Source of the DNA: Heligmosomoides polygyrus polygyrus
Taxonomy: Eukaryota; Nematoda; Chromadorea; Rhabditida; Heligmosomidae
Reading direction: 5' to 3'
DNA: 64,000 nt
Assembly: GCA_947396885.1 (NCBI GenBank)
Contig: OX377206.1
Location: 5,532,658 to 5,596,657, forward strand
Positions 24,249 through 35,774 of the stretch are shown in pieces. Position numbers and translations under genes: made by a program. A model generated the notes under the pieces. That model saw only the letters and a list, made by a program, of their open reading frames with translations, was not told the DNA's origin and did not search any database. The first letter of the stretch is position 1, and every line of letters starts with the position of its first letter.

Positions 24249-24527
24249 GCCCCCTGCACACTTCTGCGGCAACGCTGCGGCCCTATCCTTAACCATAGGG
24301 CGAGGAAGCAGAGCTTGCCATTGGCGGCGTCCCTGCCCTATCCTTAAGCATAGGGCCTGTTCATACTTCGCGACAGGAGCGCAGCGCGCAGAAGTATGAA
24401 CAGGCGGCGCGCGCTCGGTTTTAATCGATGTGAATGTTTTGCACGAGCGACGAGTCGCTCTTGTCGCGAAATATGAACAGACCCATAGCGGCGAGCGGCG
24501 CTGCCGCAGAATTGTGCGGAGGCCTTC
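24249..24527. mobile_element. MITE with a second MITE nested inside
   Basis: The outer ends are ccctgcacacttctgcggca and the inverse ctgccgcagaattgtgcgga. The inner element, 24353-24484, is a gggcctgttcatacttcgcg family member flanked by ata on both sides. Related outer sequence recurs near 27880-28000 and 32210-32370. Confidence 0.6.
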
Positions 24528-24659
24528 AGGCGGGGCCCTTGATATACTACCGCGACGGGTCGGGGTGACAGTGTTGCGCGGGTAGCTACGCAGTTCGTAC
24601 CCGCTCAATACCATCGCCGCGACCCATAGACGGCGCGACGCGATAGGCCTTAGGGACAT

Positions 24660-25206
24660 CTATTAATTTATCCATATCCATTGACTTTGGCTTCTACAGC
24701 ATGGCATAGGTCATTAACCAACCTGTTCACTAGGCAGCTCGCAAGTAAAAGTAAAAGGTTCTCAGGCAAAAATTCCCTCGCTGTTTGGTGTCATGCTTTT
24801 AAATATCGGGAGAGAGACTTGGTCGTTATTTGCGTGTGCTGTCAAAGCAGCCATTCGAGCGAACAGCACTTCATTATGTCCTCTGGGTTTTCTCAGCTTG
24901 GCTCCATTGAACTCATAGATACATACCAGGGAAGGATTTTAGACGTATGTGGAACAACGACTCGGATATCACTGCGAGAATCTCCATCTTTCAAACAGAA
25001 AAATTGTTCAATTTTAGCAAAGTGCTTGACTATTTAAACCATTTGAGAAGAAGAAACGCAAGAATAAAAAAAACATCAATTTAGAAAAATCAACTCTTAG
25101 ACGATCCTAGTTCTGATCAGCCGATAACATCAGTAAAAAAATCGTGAAGCAGGTATGATGACTCTGTTCTTGGACACGAATCGCTCCGTCACTATTGCGG
25201 GAGGTT
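24660..25206. other. Intergenic, nothing recognised
   Basis: A short open frame at 24681-25037 has no homology I recognise and no partner copy in the window. No splice-consistent exons were found. Confidence 0.4.
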
Positions 25207-25733
25207 TCACAAGACGACATACACGTCCACATATGATTCTTCTACCTCAGGTGTCCTGGTAACGCCACCACAAAGCAACCAGCTCTGTAATCCAAGGATA
25301 CTTAAAAAGTCAATCTTTTTTAATCGACTCTTGAAAGTGACAACAGTAGGTGCTTCTAAGACATGAGCTGGAAGTTTCTGTAGCCAAACTGCCCCACGAG
25401 AGAAAACAATATTAGCACTGTCACAAGGAAATCTGTTCTCTGGGTTCTTAAACTGAAGAGAAAGTATACTGGTACGATTTCTACATGGCCTAAATGTCCA
25501 ATATTTACCAGCCATCAAGGTTAGCTCACCTTTAAGCAGCTTGAAACAGGAGACCAAATCATTAAAAATACGTATGTACCTCAGAGATTCTAGTTGCAAA
25601 AATTTTAGACTGCTTTCGTAATTCAGTGGTTGTAGATCTGGCATGCATCTGTGAACTAGTGTTCGAGTAAACGTCTGTTGCAGTTTTTCAATTTTGTTTT
25701 GGAGCTTTTTTGTTTGAGGATTCCAGATTTATG
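25207..25733 (-). mobile_element. CR1/L2-like LINE, C-terminal RT fragment
   Basis: The minus strand reads WNPQTKKLQNKIEKLQQTF at about 25733-25675 and continues to LQLESLRYIRIFNDLVSCFK, a Trp-rich middle, LPAHVLEAPTVVTFKSRL, and a stop at 25207. This order (WNP, IE-LQ, SL-RRI-DL-FK, W-LP, FK-RL) is the conserved C-terminal region of CR1/L2/Jockey-group LINE polymerases. The catalytic palm is absent. It abuts the RTE fragment at 25741, so one relic probably inserted next to or into the other. Confidence 0.75.
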
Positions 25734-25740
25734 ACCCATA

Positions 25741-26270
25741 ATGACCCACTCTGATGTACTGAAGAGGAACGCCTTGAGTGAGCAGGGCTTCCACGACAGC
25801 TTAAGTTTCGCCGGAGTCGAATGCGTTCTTCATCTCGATGAACGTCAGAGACAGCGGCAGCTTATACTCGCGCAACACTTCGATGAGCTTCGTAATGGTG
25901 TGTATGTGGTCGATCGTGCTGAATCCTCTCCGAAATCCTGCTTGTTCGCATGGCTGTCCTTCGTCCAGCGTTCTGCTATTCCTATTCAGGATCACTCGAG
26001 TGAACAGCTTGTAGACTACGGACAGCAGGCAGATCGGGCGATAGTTGCCAATGTCATGTACATCTCCCTTCTTGTACAGCAAGAAGGTCTTGCTGTACAA
26101 GAAGGGAGATGTGCATGACATTGGCAACAACCATGACATTGGCAACCACTTAGAAAGAACCTTGCACTTCGACAGTAGCGCGTGAAGAGCCGCGCCAGGG
26201 TGTTGATGAGCACTGGCGGGAGGTTCTTCAGGTGTCCGGGTCTGATCCTGTCGGGACGCTCCTTCACCTA
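25741..26270 (-). mobile_element. RTE LINE fragment with internal snap-back
   Basis: The minus strand carries the same RT fingers as the LINE at 2741-4209 (YKKGDVHDIGNYRP, QPCEQAGFRRGFS). It stops near the FIEMKNAFD motif and has no catalytic box. It is interrupted by a 40-bp inverted pair at 26044-26083 and 26089-26128, which duplicates part of the coding sequence head to head. Damaged and immobile. Part of a composite repeat shared with 43930-45370. Confidence 0.85.
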
Positions 26271-27090
26271 GAAGATGGCCTTTCCGAACTGTCTAATCTG
26301 AAGAGAAATTGATAAAATTAATCAATATCCTATTGTTCAGTACATCGATACAGCTGATTTGCCGCGAAGTCGCTCCATTGACGAACATATTCTACATAAT
26401 TGTACTTTTCGAACTCGCCGCCGTGATTTTGGAGTCTTGCTGAACTGTGTCTGAAACACTGCATATTATGAAAAAGATCGTTCCAAAAATAATGTCTGTT
26501 TGTATTTTAGCGGCATTTTCTTCGTTTTTGTTGATTGCACAAAAGTCGACTTGAAGAATCAGCTCGAAATTTGGACGATCATGTAACGCAGGAGTTCATC
26601 CACTTCTGCTGAATAGGTTTTTTTGTAAGCTGGTACAGATCACACGCACAGCTATGATTTTTCCCCCAAGTAATAAGCCGCTATTTGATTTGTTCTAAAC
26701 AAGGCCCTAAAATTCACTAATAAAAGGCAGTTAATGTGAGGGATGTATGACATCGCTTCCTGTTTCACTGTAGCCAATTCATCATCCGCCATAGGTGTCT
26801 AACTGTTGTTCACCATTGAGAGTAACCTGCGAAATCTTCCACGTTCGTGTCTCGACACTCTGATCTACGGGCAGTCGGCGCCAACAAGCGTGCTCCAACC
26901 GCCACTCACGTCGACAACGCATTTCGTAAGGACGGCACACCGACAGACTCAGCCAGAGGATCATTCTTCGTCAGATCGTTGCCATTGAGAGTGAGTCCAT
27001 CGTTTTATTTGATTGCCCGGAGTTGGCCATAAGAATCCTCTTGAACCACTTTCGGAGTTTCCTTAAATTAGTAGGAAACTGATATCATTG
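26271..27090. repeat. Composite repeat, first copy (flank of RTE fragment)
   Basis: Matches 44660-45360: both have ggtgtctaactgttgtt, then a stretch with ctctgatctacgggcag, then a run ending in cttgaacc-ctttc-gagtttyctt. Both follow an RTE fragment, so LINE and flank were copied together. No gene is supported. Confidence 0.65.
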
Positions 27091-27447
27091 AGGAGCAAAA
27101 TATGATTCATAGTTGAAGTCCGAAAACGTATGGGAATAGAGAATAAGATCCGGGCTCAGCCCTTTCACTTTTTTGGACAAATTTTCAGCACGTCTGGGGA
27201 AAAAATCGACTCGCTCCCGCGTATAGGATTCATTCCCTTCTGCATTCCCAACATTCAAAACGTCAAGACTTTCTTGTACTCCTCCTGCCTCATACGAAAA
27301 TAGGATACCATAGGATACCTCAACTTCAAGCATTTCACAGAACCTTGGACGCCAAACCTGTTGCGAAATTTTCAAAAGGCCCAATAGGTATGGAGTCAGC
27401 CAAAAATTTTTATATCACCTGCGCCACAAAATGCATATAGAATTACT

Positions 27448-27573
27448 CCCCTGGACATTGGAGAACGTTTTCGTCACGTCGTCTGAATCCCTAGGCACGT
27501 TGGAAGACGTCTTCGTCACGTGTTTTGAACCCCCCGGCACATAGGGCGACTTTTTCGGCACGTGTCTGACGCC
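27448..27573. repeat. Three degenerate tandem units of about 42 bp
   Basis: Each unit carries ccc-ggcac, a short G-rich stretch, gacgtttt-like sequence and ttcgtcacgtgt. The units are clearly related but diverged. No gene is seen in 27090-28496. Confidence 0.55.
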
Positions 27574-28110
27574 TCAGTACGCTTAGGTTCTATCCAAGAA
27601 GCGAAGCAACCGTTGTGGTTGAATATCAGGATACTGTGGTGATCGATCGCGTGTTTACACCGTTACACAGCACGCGCTTAATCCAACGCCCAAGCTTACT
27701 GTAACATCGCGGCCGGATGGCGCGCTAAACATTCCTGTGCAGTCGATAGTTATTCTCGACCTCCTAAGCTTCTTGTTCTCGCTTTTGGTTCGTTCCTTGG
27801 CTCAACTGGCGTTCGCGGCGGCCGCCGTCTCGGGTGCGGTGACCACCCGTACATAGAGACCGCTCCTGCGGCACCACTGCGCCCTCAGAAGTGTGCCCAC
27901 TTGCCCCTCCCCCCCCCCCCCCCTCACTGTGACTACGCCCCTCCGGGGTATGCTTCAGCGTGGCTGCCGCACCGCCGCTGCGGAGTGTATGCGCGGCTTG
28001 AGGTAACGACAAGAGCACTGAGCTAACATATGACGGGAAATTGAGAGAGGCTAGACGACCATACGACTTTCTCACGCTCGCTCCTCACGCGAGCGAGCCG
28101 GCGTGGGAAA

Positions 28111-28240
28111 GCGCGTAGTGACTGTGCGGGAGTCAGGAGGCGCAGAGAAAATCGATGTGATTGTTCGCGCCCGCTCATGGGCGCGAACGATCACATCGAT
28201 TTGCTCTGCGCCTCCTGACTCCTGCACAGTCACCACGCGC
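28111..28240. repeat. 130-bp near-perfect palindrome
   Basis: The arms run from gcgcgtagtgactgtgcggg to the inverse at 28240, and include ggaggcgcagag and atcgatgtgat. The turn is at about 28176. Only a few mismatches. Probably a MITE hairpin. Confidence 0.8.
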
Positions 28241-28272
28241 TCCAGCCAGTAGGTTGTCAGGCCGACCATTAA

Positions 28273-28390
28273 GAGTCTGTTTATAGTCGACGATGGGGAC
28301 TGGTGCGCACCGACTTCTGCAGGGCTTCCACCATCTCTCGATTCTTATGCCTTCCATGCACTTGCGAGTTAGCTACTATGAATAGACCCC
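28273..28390. mobile_element. Hairpin MITE (gagtctgtttatagt ends)
   Basis: Left gagtctgtttatagtcgac and right gctactatgaatagacccc are inverted; this is a diverged member of the gggcctgttcata family. Ends about 100 bp before the BTBD9-like start codon. Confidence 0.55.
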
Positions 28391-28482
28391 AGGGCGGGAT
28401 TTATACTTCAGTCATTCTGTTGAGTCCATGGAGTTGAGAAGCCATGTTGATCCTTTCAAAGAAATGGGGAAGAATTACTGTT

Positions 28483-28496
28483 TGATACTTGCAGAA
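28483..28496 (+). promoter_or_regulatory. Possible trans-splice acceptor before the BTBD9-like ATG
   Basis: The sequence tgatacttgcag ends two bases before the ATG at 28497. An acceptor this close to the start codon, with no upstream exon seen, is the usual picture of a spliced-leader site in nematodes. A cis-spliced 5' UTR would look the same. Confidence 0.45.
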
Positions 28497-31400
28497 ATGA
28501 GCGGAGCTGCTCCAACGTCTAGAGGACAACCTGGAGAGGACAAAGGCTCAGGTATGAGATGAGCTAGTGAAATTATCAAAGAGAAGTAGACTGTCCGGAC
28601 TGATTCTCTATGCATTTAGACGACTCTTGTCTGATCGACGACTCGAGAGAAGACATGGATGCTCTGTTCCTGAATCCCGAAATTTCGGATGTGACCTTCG
28701 TGGTTGGAGGCGAACGAATCCATGCAAACATTCATGTCCTTGCTGCCCGCTGCGGATACTTCAGGCAAGGGAACGTTTCTCTGTTACTTTGTGGTGTATT
28801 CTCTAAATGTCGCGTACGCTGTGCAGTGCTGTGAAGTTTGATAGACTGAGGGAAAACTCCAAGGCAGAAATTCGGGTCGAAGGGACGAACGCTCTCGCCT
28901 TCCGTACACTACTGAAGTGAGCATTGCTTCTACATAACAAAGTGTGTTCGTTACAGTGCTGCTTATCTTTTTGCTCAGGTATATCTACACCTCTAAGATC
29001 GAGTTGTCGACTTTCGAGGTTGAAGGACTCCTGGCGATTCTTCTGCTCGCTCACAAATACGGAGTGGTCGAAATTCAACGTCTTATAGTCGACTATCTTA
29101 AGGTAACTGTTACGCTTTCCTGAAAGCAATGGGCATGGGACAAGCCAAGGATTATGAAGGAAGTGTCCTCCATATTCACGACAGCGGGCAAATATAAAAG
29201 ATTCCAGCGCACTAACAACGACTAAAACTAGGCAAAAATATTGGGTTAATCGGCCACTCAAGTTCCGTTCAGAAAAGCTAAAATTCCGCTTTGGTCTGGG
29301 ACGGAATTATAACCGAATTCAACTACTGAAGTGCATGAGGATGCGCTACCGACTACGAGTGGGAATATAGCACACTGAAGAGACAACTGTCCCAGACGCC
29401 CATTGGGGATGGAGTGCGAGAACTTCAGGGCGACATTGCTCACTAGTTCCACATAGCCTGCCTGGTGAAAGGTTTCCCCAGATAATCTCCATCTTGTCTC
29501 TTCTTCAAATCTCGGCATTGTAAGTTGTTAGTCCTAAGTTTTCCCGATGTTTCTACAATTCGACTATTTCTCTGGACGTTCAGTTAGGAAATGGCTATTG
29601 TTTCCACAACTGGAGTTCTTCATGGGGTTCTATGTAGTTGAAAATGACTCTAGATGTTTTTGAAATGAAGGATCTCATGTAAATTCCGACCACCAATCCA
29701 GTTTGAATTGCGCTCGTGTGACCGCGCAATTCAAACTCCGCGTTCGATTAGAGCGCGCTAACACCAGAGCGCTCCACTTATAGGGGCCGCGTGACAGAAC
29801 CTCCAAAAAGCCTACGGGTGAGTGCCATCCAAGCTACTCGTGTGGGAACTGCTTTCGTTGCTCAGGGAGAGTTCGCATCAGAATTAAACCAGGGAAGGAA
29901 CTCCAAGGGCCGGATTCATGACCGACTTACCTAACTTTGACGGAGAATTGTAAGCGATAAGCTCAGATAACGGCGGCTTATCGCTCAACTAGCACGATCC
30001 TGACGAACACACCCCTGAATGGTTACCATATTCTTTAGGCGTCAGAAAATCACGTTCGTAAATTACACACATTCGCTACCAGTGCATTCGTGCCGAACAC
30101 GTCGGCCAGCGTGCCTAGGAGTTCAGTAGCCGTGCTCGTGTCGAAGCTGCTTTCGTCGCTCAGAGGGAGTCCGCAGCAGGATACTGCACTCTTCGAGCGA
30201 CGAAGCGCATATGGCTAGAAAAACCGCAAAAAGGTTTCAAAATTGTCTAGACGTCGAAACCGCTCAAATCTCAGACAATCAGTTGAAATGCAAGAAATGC
30301 CAGAACGCGGAAGAACCGAACCCCCAACCTCTTCGCATGAAGCAACGCCGCTATCCACTGCACCACGATCCGCTTGCCGGGAGTGCCATCGCCGGCGTAC
30401 GAGAAATCGTAACGCATGAGTGGAGCACCTTGGGGTTAGCGTGCTCTAATCGAACGCCGAGTTTTATTTGCGCACGCCGCGGTCACACGCGTTTGCTCGA
30501 ATTGTTTCATTAATTTGACTTCTTCGGTGGGGGTTTGGGACCTTATCCGGAAGTGACGGTTGGGTTCTGTTCCCTTCTAGCGCAGGATCAGGCTAGGGGA
30601 GGAACTCCGAGGCTCCGAGGTGTGGTCCATCTAGCTACTCGTGCACGGTTTCTAGCGCTAGGAGGGGGCGAGGTCACCTTGTGCCTGTGGCTCCATATAC
30701 TCGTTTTGCTAGCTCGGCTACGCGAGGTAGGGCAGATTTCAAACGCTGGTGTGCTCTGTGCTCTCCTCAGCAACAGATCAGCCTTACCGAAAATCGGAAT
30801 CAGCATGAGACAGGCGCCGTTAGTGCGACATCATCGATCGAGTTTCCACGTAGACGCCGAAAATCCACGCGTGTGGCGTGCAAGCATGCTCCGATGTGAC
30901 TTTCGCACTCTAATGCAAGCATGGGTCAGTTGTTCCCTCAGCGTACTATAGCGTTTTTCACGGACTACACCATTCTTTGGGGTACGGTAGGTAACATTAG
31001 GGAGGAACTAGATCAGGGTGACGCAATCTGTCCGACTTCGTCAAGAGAGTGTTAATGAAGTCACTCACATATCAGTCATTCTTTTTCTAATATGTCAATT
31101 TGTTATGCACCGTTTCTTCTCTCGAGTTTGGGAAATATGTCCGACCACGTTGGAAAGAATGGCTATGGCATATCCTGAATCAGTTCCTTGCGTACCATAC
31201 AAGGTCCTTAACTCATAGTTTATACCTGCGCCGCCACGCAGCACGGCACCATGATCGACGTAGACGTCGATTTTCGCACCGCTCGGTAGCGCCGCATGAC
31301 ATTTATTCCTCATCACAGTTAGAGGTCGTTTAGTGTGCGCGGGATGCGCGACGTGATGCTTGTGTAGTGGCTAAATTGATCGAGCGACGCGATCAATCGA

Positions 31401-33808
31401 TTTGGCCACTACACATGGCATCGCATCGCACACCACGCGAACACTAAGCGACCCCTTATACACCTTATTTGACGAATTTTTTGAAAAAAAAGGTTTTTAA
31501 AAAACCTAAAATAGATAAAAGCAAGTATGGACCTCTGATATGGTGCAAGTCCAAAAGTGCCACAAATTTTTAGTGTCTTGCTTTTTAGTGGGCGCAGACG
31601 TGTTTTTAGTTACAGATTCCAGCTTTTTAAGGACGCCGATGTAAAAATTTCGCGAATTCCTGCTCTTTCCTGCATCCGACTCCAAATATAGACTGAATAG
31701 ATAGCTAAAAATTCAGAAGAAGCTGGACATCAATAACGTCCTTATCATTCTTCGGGATTCAATGTTACTATTCGATGACTTGACGGAAAGTTGTATGCAG
31801 CTTGTTGATCAACGTGCTTCGGAAGTCCTTACTTCTCGGGTACGCTTTTGTAATATCTACGTGAAGTTCTGCTATTTTTTATAGAGCCGGTATTTATACT
31901 TCAGCCGTAGGGCATCGTAGCGTTGAGAAGGCTACCAATCAATCGATCGTCTGAGCCGTCCTGTCGATACTATTTACCAGCTCTCACAGGTGGAGTGGCG
32001 TTTTAACCCCTTCCGCGCCGAGGGTGGACAAAAATGTCTCCATCTCCACTATTTCGTAGGGCAGCCGCATGCACACTTTGCAGCGGGCAGCGGGCAGTGG
32101 AATGTGGGCGGAGCTGGTCTCGCAAACAACTTCACTTTTAGACTGCACCGCGGCCGCACACAGCGACAGTGAGAAATGCCCGGATGATTCCTCGCTGCCA
32201 CTGCCGCTGCGGCCGCTGCCGGCAGCACTGCGGCAGCGGAAGTGTGCACACCCCCTCACTGCGGCCTTCGCTGCCGCAGTGTGAATCCGCCCCTCCGCGC
32301 TATGCTTCAGCGTGGCTGCGACAGCAGCTGCACACTTCTGCGGCAATGCCGCGGTCCTATCCTTAGCCATAGGGCAGGGACGCAGGGCTCGCAGCCGGCT
32401 GCGCCGCTGATTTCGCGGCGGTTCGGCACCGACACAGACCTCCTTGGCTATAGCCTTTCGTGGCGGAGAGCTTCCAGAGCGCGTACGGAAGGCGGAAAGG
32501 CGAGTAGCAGCAGTAGGTCCCGGCTAGAAATAGTACCTCGTCGCTCCGTGCCTCTGCCGCTGGCCACTGGCAAAACGCGGGAGCGGCCTGACTCATCGTT
32601 TTCGTCGTCCGCTGCCCGCCGCTCGCCGCAAAAGCATGTGGGGCATTTACACCTGCGGGTATGCGAGCTATGGGTTGAAGACCTACCCATGATGAGGCAT
32701 TCATGATAAACCTCACCATCATGAGTATATCAGCAGGTAGAGAATACTCTACGATCGTCGTGGGTATATTCGCATACCCGCGACGATTCCGCTCCCCATT
32801 GACAAAATGACGCTCCACTGAGATTAGCTGTTCTCGCCGGTGGATTAGTTCTCCCATTCTCGCAATTCTTCTCATGAATACGAATCGTACCCGCTACGCA
32901 CTGCGGGTAGTAGATGCGATTCCCTTACGGTATCTCTACCTATACCCACCGGTTGATGAATCCGGGCTCAGGGGACAAGAGGTAGAACTCCCCCGCTTTC
33001 ACAAATCTACTTCGGCCGGCGACTGAAGTATAAATCCCGATCAATGTCGCACGTTTTTCGAGAGAACCAATTCAGGATTTCCTGACACTGAATCAGGAGG
33101 TGGTTATGAAAATGTTGAGAAGGAACACATTCTCAGCAGCTGAGATCGACATCTTCAAGGCAGTGTCTGAATGGATTCGTGCGCAGACGTGGACGGAAGT
33201 AACCGTGCTCATTGCTACTGATCGGTCCAGGAAACAATCTAGCTTTCTTTAGGGATCTACTGTGAAAGCGCTCGTTGAAAGGCTAATATTGGAGAAGTTC
33301 CTTCGCCTCGATCTCATTAGCTCAAAGGAGCTCCTGTGCACAGTCCTATACTCAGAGATTTTCGCAGCGAACGCTGACACACTTGACAGATTCATTCTAG
33401 ACGCACTCAGGAGCAAGTGCCAAGACACCGTTGCAGATATGCGTGGAACCGTGAGTGAGTTAGTGCCGAGTAGGATTCTGGGTCATCTCTGCCCCTGATA
33501 TTGTCTTTGCAGTGCTTAACCAAAGCGTAGTCACTCTTGAACTAGGAGCTGCCATAGTCGAAGGAGAAAACAGGGATGCGCTGCTGAAAAATGTCCAAGG
33601 TCTGGTTGAAAGTACTCCGTTTCGCCAATATGACAAGATCTGTTGCCTTTAAGAGAACCGATTCGATGGAGCTCCCCCTCTAACACGACATAGAATTGGT
33701 CAGCAAGAGGGAATCGTCGTGCAACTCGGCCAACCATATAGGATAAACTGCGTCAGGCTCAGGGTAGACGGCTGCAATGTAGGGACCATTTGCAGCTATA
33801 AAGTCGAG
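28497..33808 (+). CDS. BTBD9-like BTB-BACK-discoidin protein (nine exons, 3' end not found)
   Basis: Exons: 28497-28551, 28620-28764, 28827-28916, 28979-29102, 31717-31839, 33076-33198, 33253-33454, 33513-33599, 33654-33808. All junctions are in phase, giving 368 codons from ATG 28497. Residues about 35-138 form a BTB/POZ domain (ISDVTFVVGG, HVLAARCGYF, YIYTSKIELS, LLAHKYG). Residues 139-285 fit a BACK domain (DFLTLNQEVV, FSAAEIDIFKAVSEW). Residues 288-368 begin a discoidin (F5/8 type C) domain (GIVVQLGQPYRINCVRLRV). This order matches BTBD9, probably a cullin-3 substrate adaptor; a link to iron and dopamine biology is known for the animal family. The intron at 28765-28826 is GC-AG (AG|GCAAGG). 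Human BTBD9 is about 610 residues, so roughly the last third is missing. The next intron or 3' flank holds a large hairpin and a hAT element. Whether the gene is truncated or continues further right is open. Confidence 0.88.
29790..30375 (-). repeat. tRNA-headed dispersed repeat, inverted copy
   Basis: Read on the minus strand, it starts at about 30375 with gtggtgcagtggatagcggc and ggttcggttc (A- and B-box-like), then a body matching 8400-8800. The tail contains the motif actcgtgtgggaactgcttt (plus strand), which recurs in variant form at 30140. Confidence 0.5.
31320..31457. mobile_element. Hairpin MITE
   Basis: Ends tagaggtcgtttagtgt and acactaagcgacccctta, inverted. The inner arms are built on gtagtggctaaattgatcg and its inverse. 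Confidence 0.7.
31887..33040. mobile_element. About 1.15-kb TIR element in BTBD9-like intron 5
   Basis: The left end has ccggtatttatacttcagcc and the right end gactgaagtataaatccc, inverted. A lone related end (gggatttatacttcagtc) is at 28398-28416. The interior is GC-rich and mosaic, including a piece related to 24249-24527. No transposase is seen, so it is non-autonomous. Confidence 0.5.
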
Positions 33809-33980
33809 GTAAGTAAATCCTTTGGTTACGTTGGGAGGTGAAGGTCCCGTGGAGAGTTTAGAACTTGCCAGCAGTTAGGGAAGAGAGAACCTTTGGAAAT
33901 TTGTTCAATTTCTGAGACCGCGCTTCGTGACACCGACGACGTTTTCTTGACGTTTTCTTGTCGCAAGGTGTGCTGTGAGT

Positions 33981-34304
33981 GCTTAACAGTTTTTTGCCTG
34001 TTCAAGTTTCTCCCACTTAGTTTCGCCTTTCGCCAAATTTTTGAAGTATTCAGGAACCTTTTATAGATAACATATTCATACATGTAAAAGGCTGACTTAT
34101 AGCCACATACACCATTACAGCCGTGATAGTGCGTTACGAATGTAATATGTAGCGCAATATCACGGCTATAATGGTGTATGTGGGCTATAGGTCAGCCTTT
34201 ACATGCATGAATATGTTATCTATAAAAGGTTCCTGAATCCTTCAAAAATTTGGCGAAAGGCGAAACTGAGTGGGAGAAACTTGAACAGGCTAATAGTTGT
34301 TAAG
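33981..34304. repeat. Long hairpin, about 320 bp, near-perfect arms
   Basis: The left arm starts near 33981 and the right arm ends near 34304. From 33996 (gcctgttcaagtttctccc) to 34290 the arms are almost exact reverse complements, turning near 34142. They share acattatagccgtgatatt-type sequence by the turn. No ORF. It stops two bases before the target duplication of the neighbouring hAT element. Confidence 0.9.
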
Positions 34305-34313
34305 GGTGGAGAG

Positions 34314-35766
34314 CAGGGATGAGCGGATTAACCGTTATCCGGTTTCCGGGTGGTTTTGGCCTATCCGTTTTGTTGTTCGTTATCCGGCGATTTTGGGCCG
34401 GATAACGAACAACAAATTAGCTGAATCTTAGCTTTGGACGCGGTGATGGGAGGACTTTGTACAGGATCCTTCACGATCGTATGAATGGTCGTCAGAAACA
34501 ACAGAAGTACTCAAATCTAGAAGGGTTAATTGAAGTTTCCTCATTTGGGAACTGGCTACATAGTTTTAACGATATCTGACTTCCAATTTTCCATAAGTCC
34601 CGCTAAGCCTGCACCATACTTTTATGGGGCCTACTTAGCACAGCATTGTTCAGTCATCTCAAGTCATGTGCTGACCAAGAAGGCATACAAACTGCTGCTA
34701 GCAATCGTCAAAGGTGGAGAGCCGCATCCTGGGAAGAATTTTTGCCGACAATCTTTCCATCGTATCATTCCTGGTTACACGATTACAGTATGTTCGATTT
34801 GATTCAGGCGGTAATGGTATCTTTTTAGCCATATGCTGTCGTGAATTATCGAAAAATACTGCACTACAGCAATGAACGCTAGCAAAAGAAATAAAAAAAA
34901 ATTAATTAAAAAATATTTAAAAAAAATTAATCCAAATATTTACATAGAGTAAACAACGTCTCCATTAAAAATTTTAGGGGAGCAATAAACAACTAAACAA
35001 ACTTATCAACGTGGGTGCTGAAGACATGTAGATTTGTTTTAGTTTGTGAGTTTTTTGTGAAACTTATCTGCAACATAGGGAACACCTCCGTTTTGGGGCT
35101 AGGTCGGATATTCTTTATCTGCTCCAGAAGAGATTGATCGGATATTCTTTCTAAGATCCAGAAGGTCTGGATATAATAACTCTTTGAGTGTGTGTTTGCC
35201 GTACACAGGTGCTTGCAGTAACTACCCAAAAGTTAGTATTTTATCCATCCCAGATAATCCCACGTTTAACTACCTTGGATCTTGTGATGCTATCGAGCAG
35301 CAACAACAGTAACGGTTCATAGCATGCGTAGGACAAGATAGTTATGTGAAGTTTCTTTGACTGGATGTCTCCCGCCTTCTTTCTAGAGACATCGGAAGAA
35401 TTGCTCTTCCAAGGACTATTCTATTTTTCAACTGCTCTAATTGAAAAAAGAGTTAAGCGCAGAGTAAGGCTGATAAATAAGACAATCCAGGTCAAAGGCG
35501 GGTCACCATAGAACAGAAAACACCATAGGGCGTCGTTGATGCGGTGACTGCAAAACGTTTAAAAAACACTACTAAAGTGTCTTGAAATGGCTTATAAATT
35601 GACGGTGCTTTAAGTACTGATCTGTTGTTGAAATTATTGCAATTTAAAACGGGTTTTAATTTTTGTTGTTTGTTCGGTCCGCTTTTCCGTTATCCGGCCA
35701 TTTTCAGGCAAAATTATCCGTTTTCCGTTATCCGGTTTTCAAAATTTAATTATCCGCTCATCCCTG
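34314..35766. mobile_element. hAT-type non-autonomous DNA transposon
   Basis: It begins cagggatgagcggattaa and ends with the inverse ttatccgctcatccctg. The CAGGG start is typical of hAT ends. An exact 8-bp direct repeat, gtggagag, flanks it at 34306-34313 and 35767-35774, the length hAT elements generate. Subterminal ccgttatccgg motifs repeat near both ends, at 34341-34350, near 34380-34400 and at 35690-35735, and may be transposase binding sites. No transposase frame is present in the 1453 bp. Confidence 0.85.
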
Positions 35767-35774
35767 GTGGAGAG

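Larger units (their letters stand above)
29103..31716. other. BTBD9-like intron 4: repeats
   Basis: It contains the inverted tRNA-headed repeat (29790-30375), a second related unit near 30540-30970, and a hairpin MITE (31320-31457). No exon is supported in the 2.6 kb. Confidence 0.5.

Noticed and set aside
32242..32875. Overlapping frames of 154 and 170 codons on opposite strands
   Set aside because: GC-rich interior of a TIR element; no motif, no copy to compare and no splice support.
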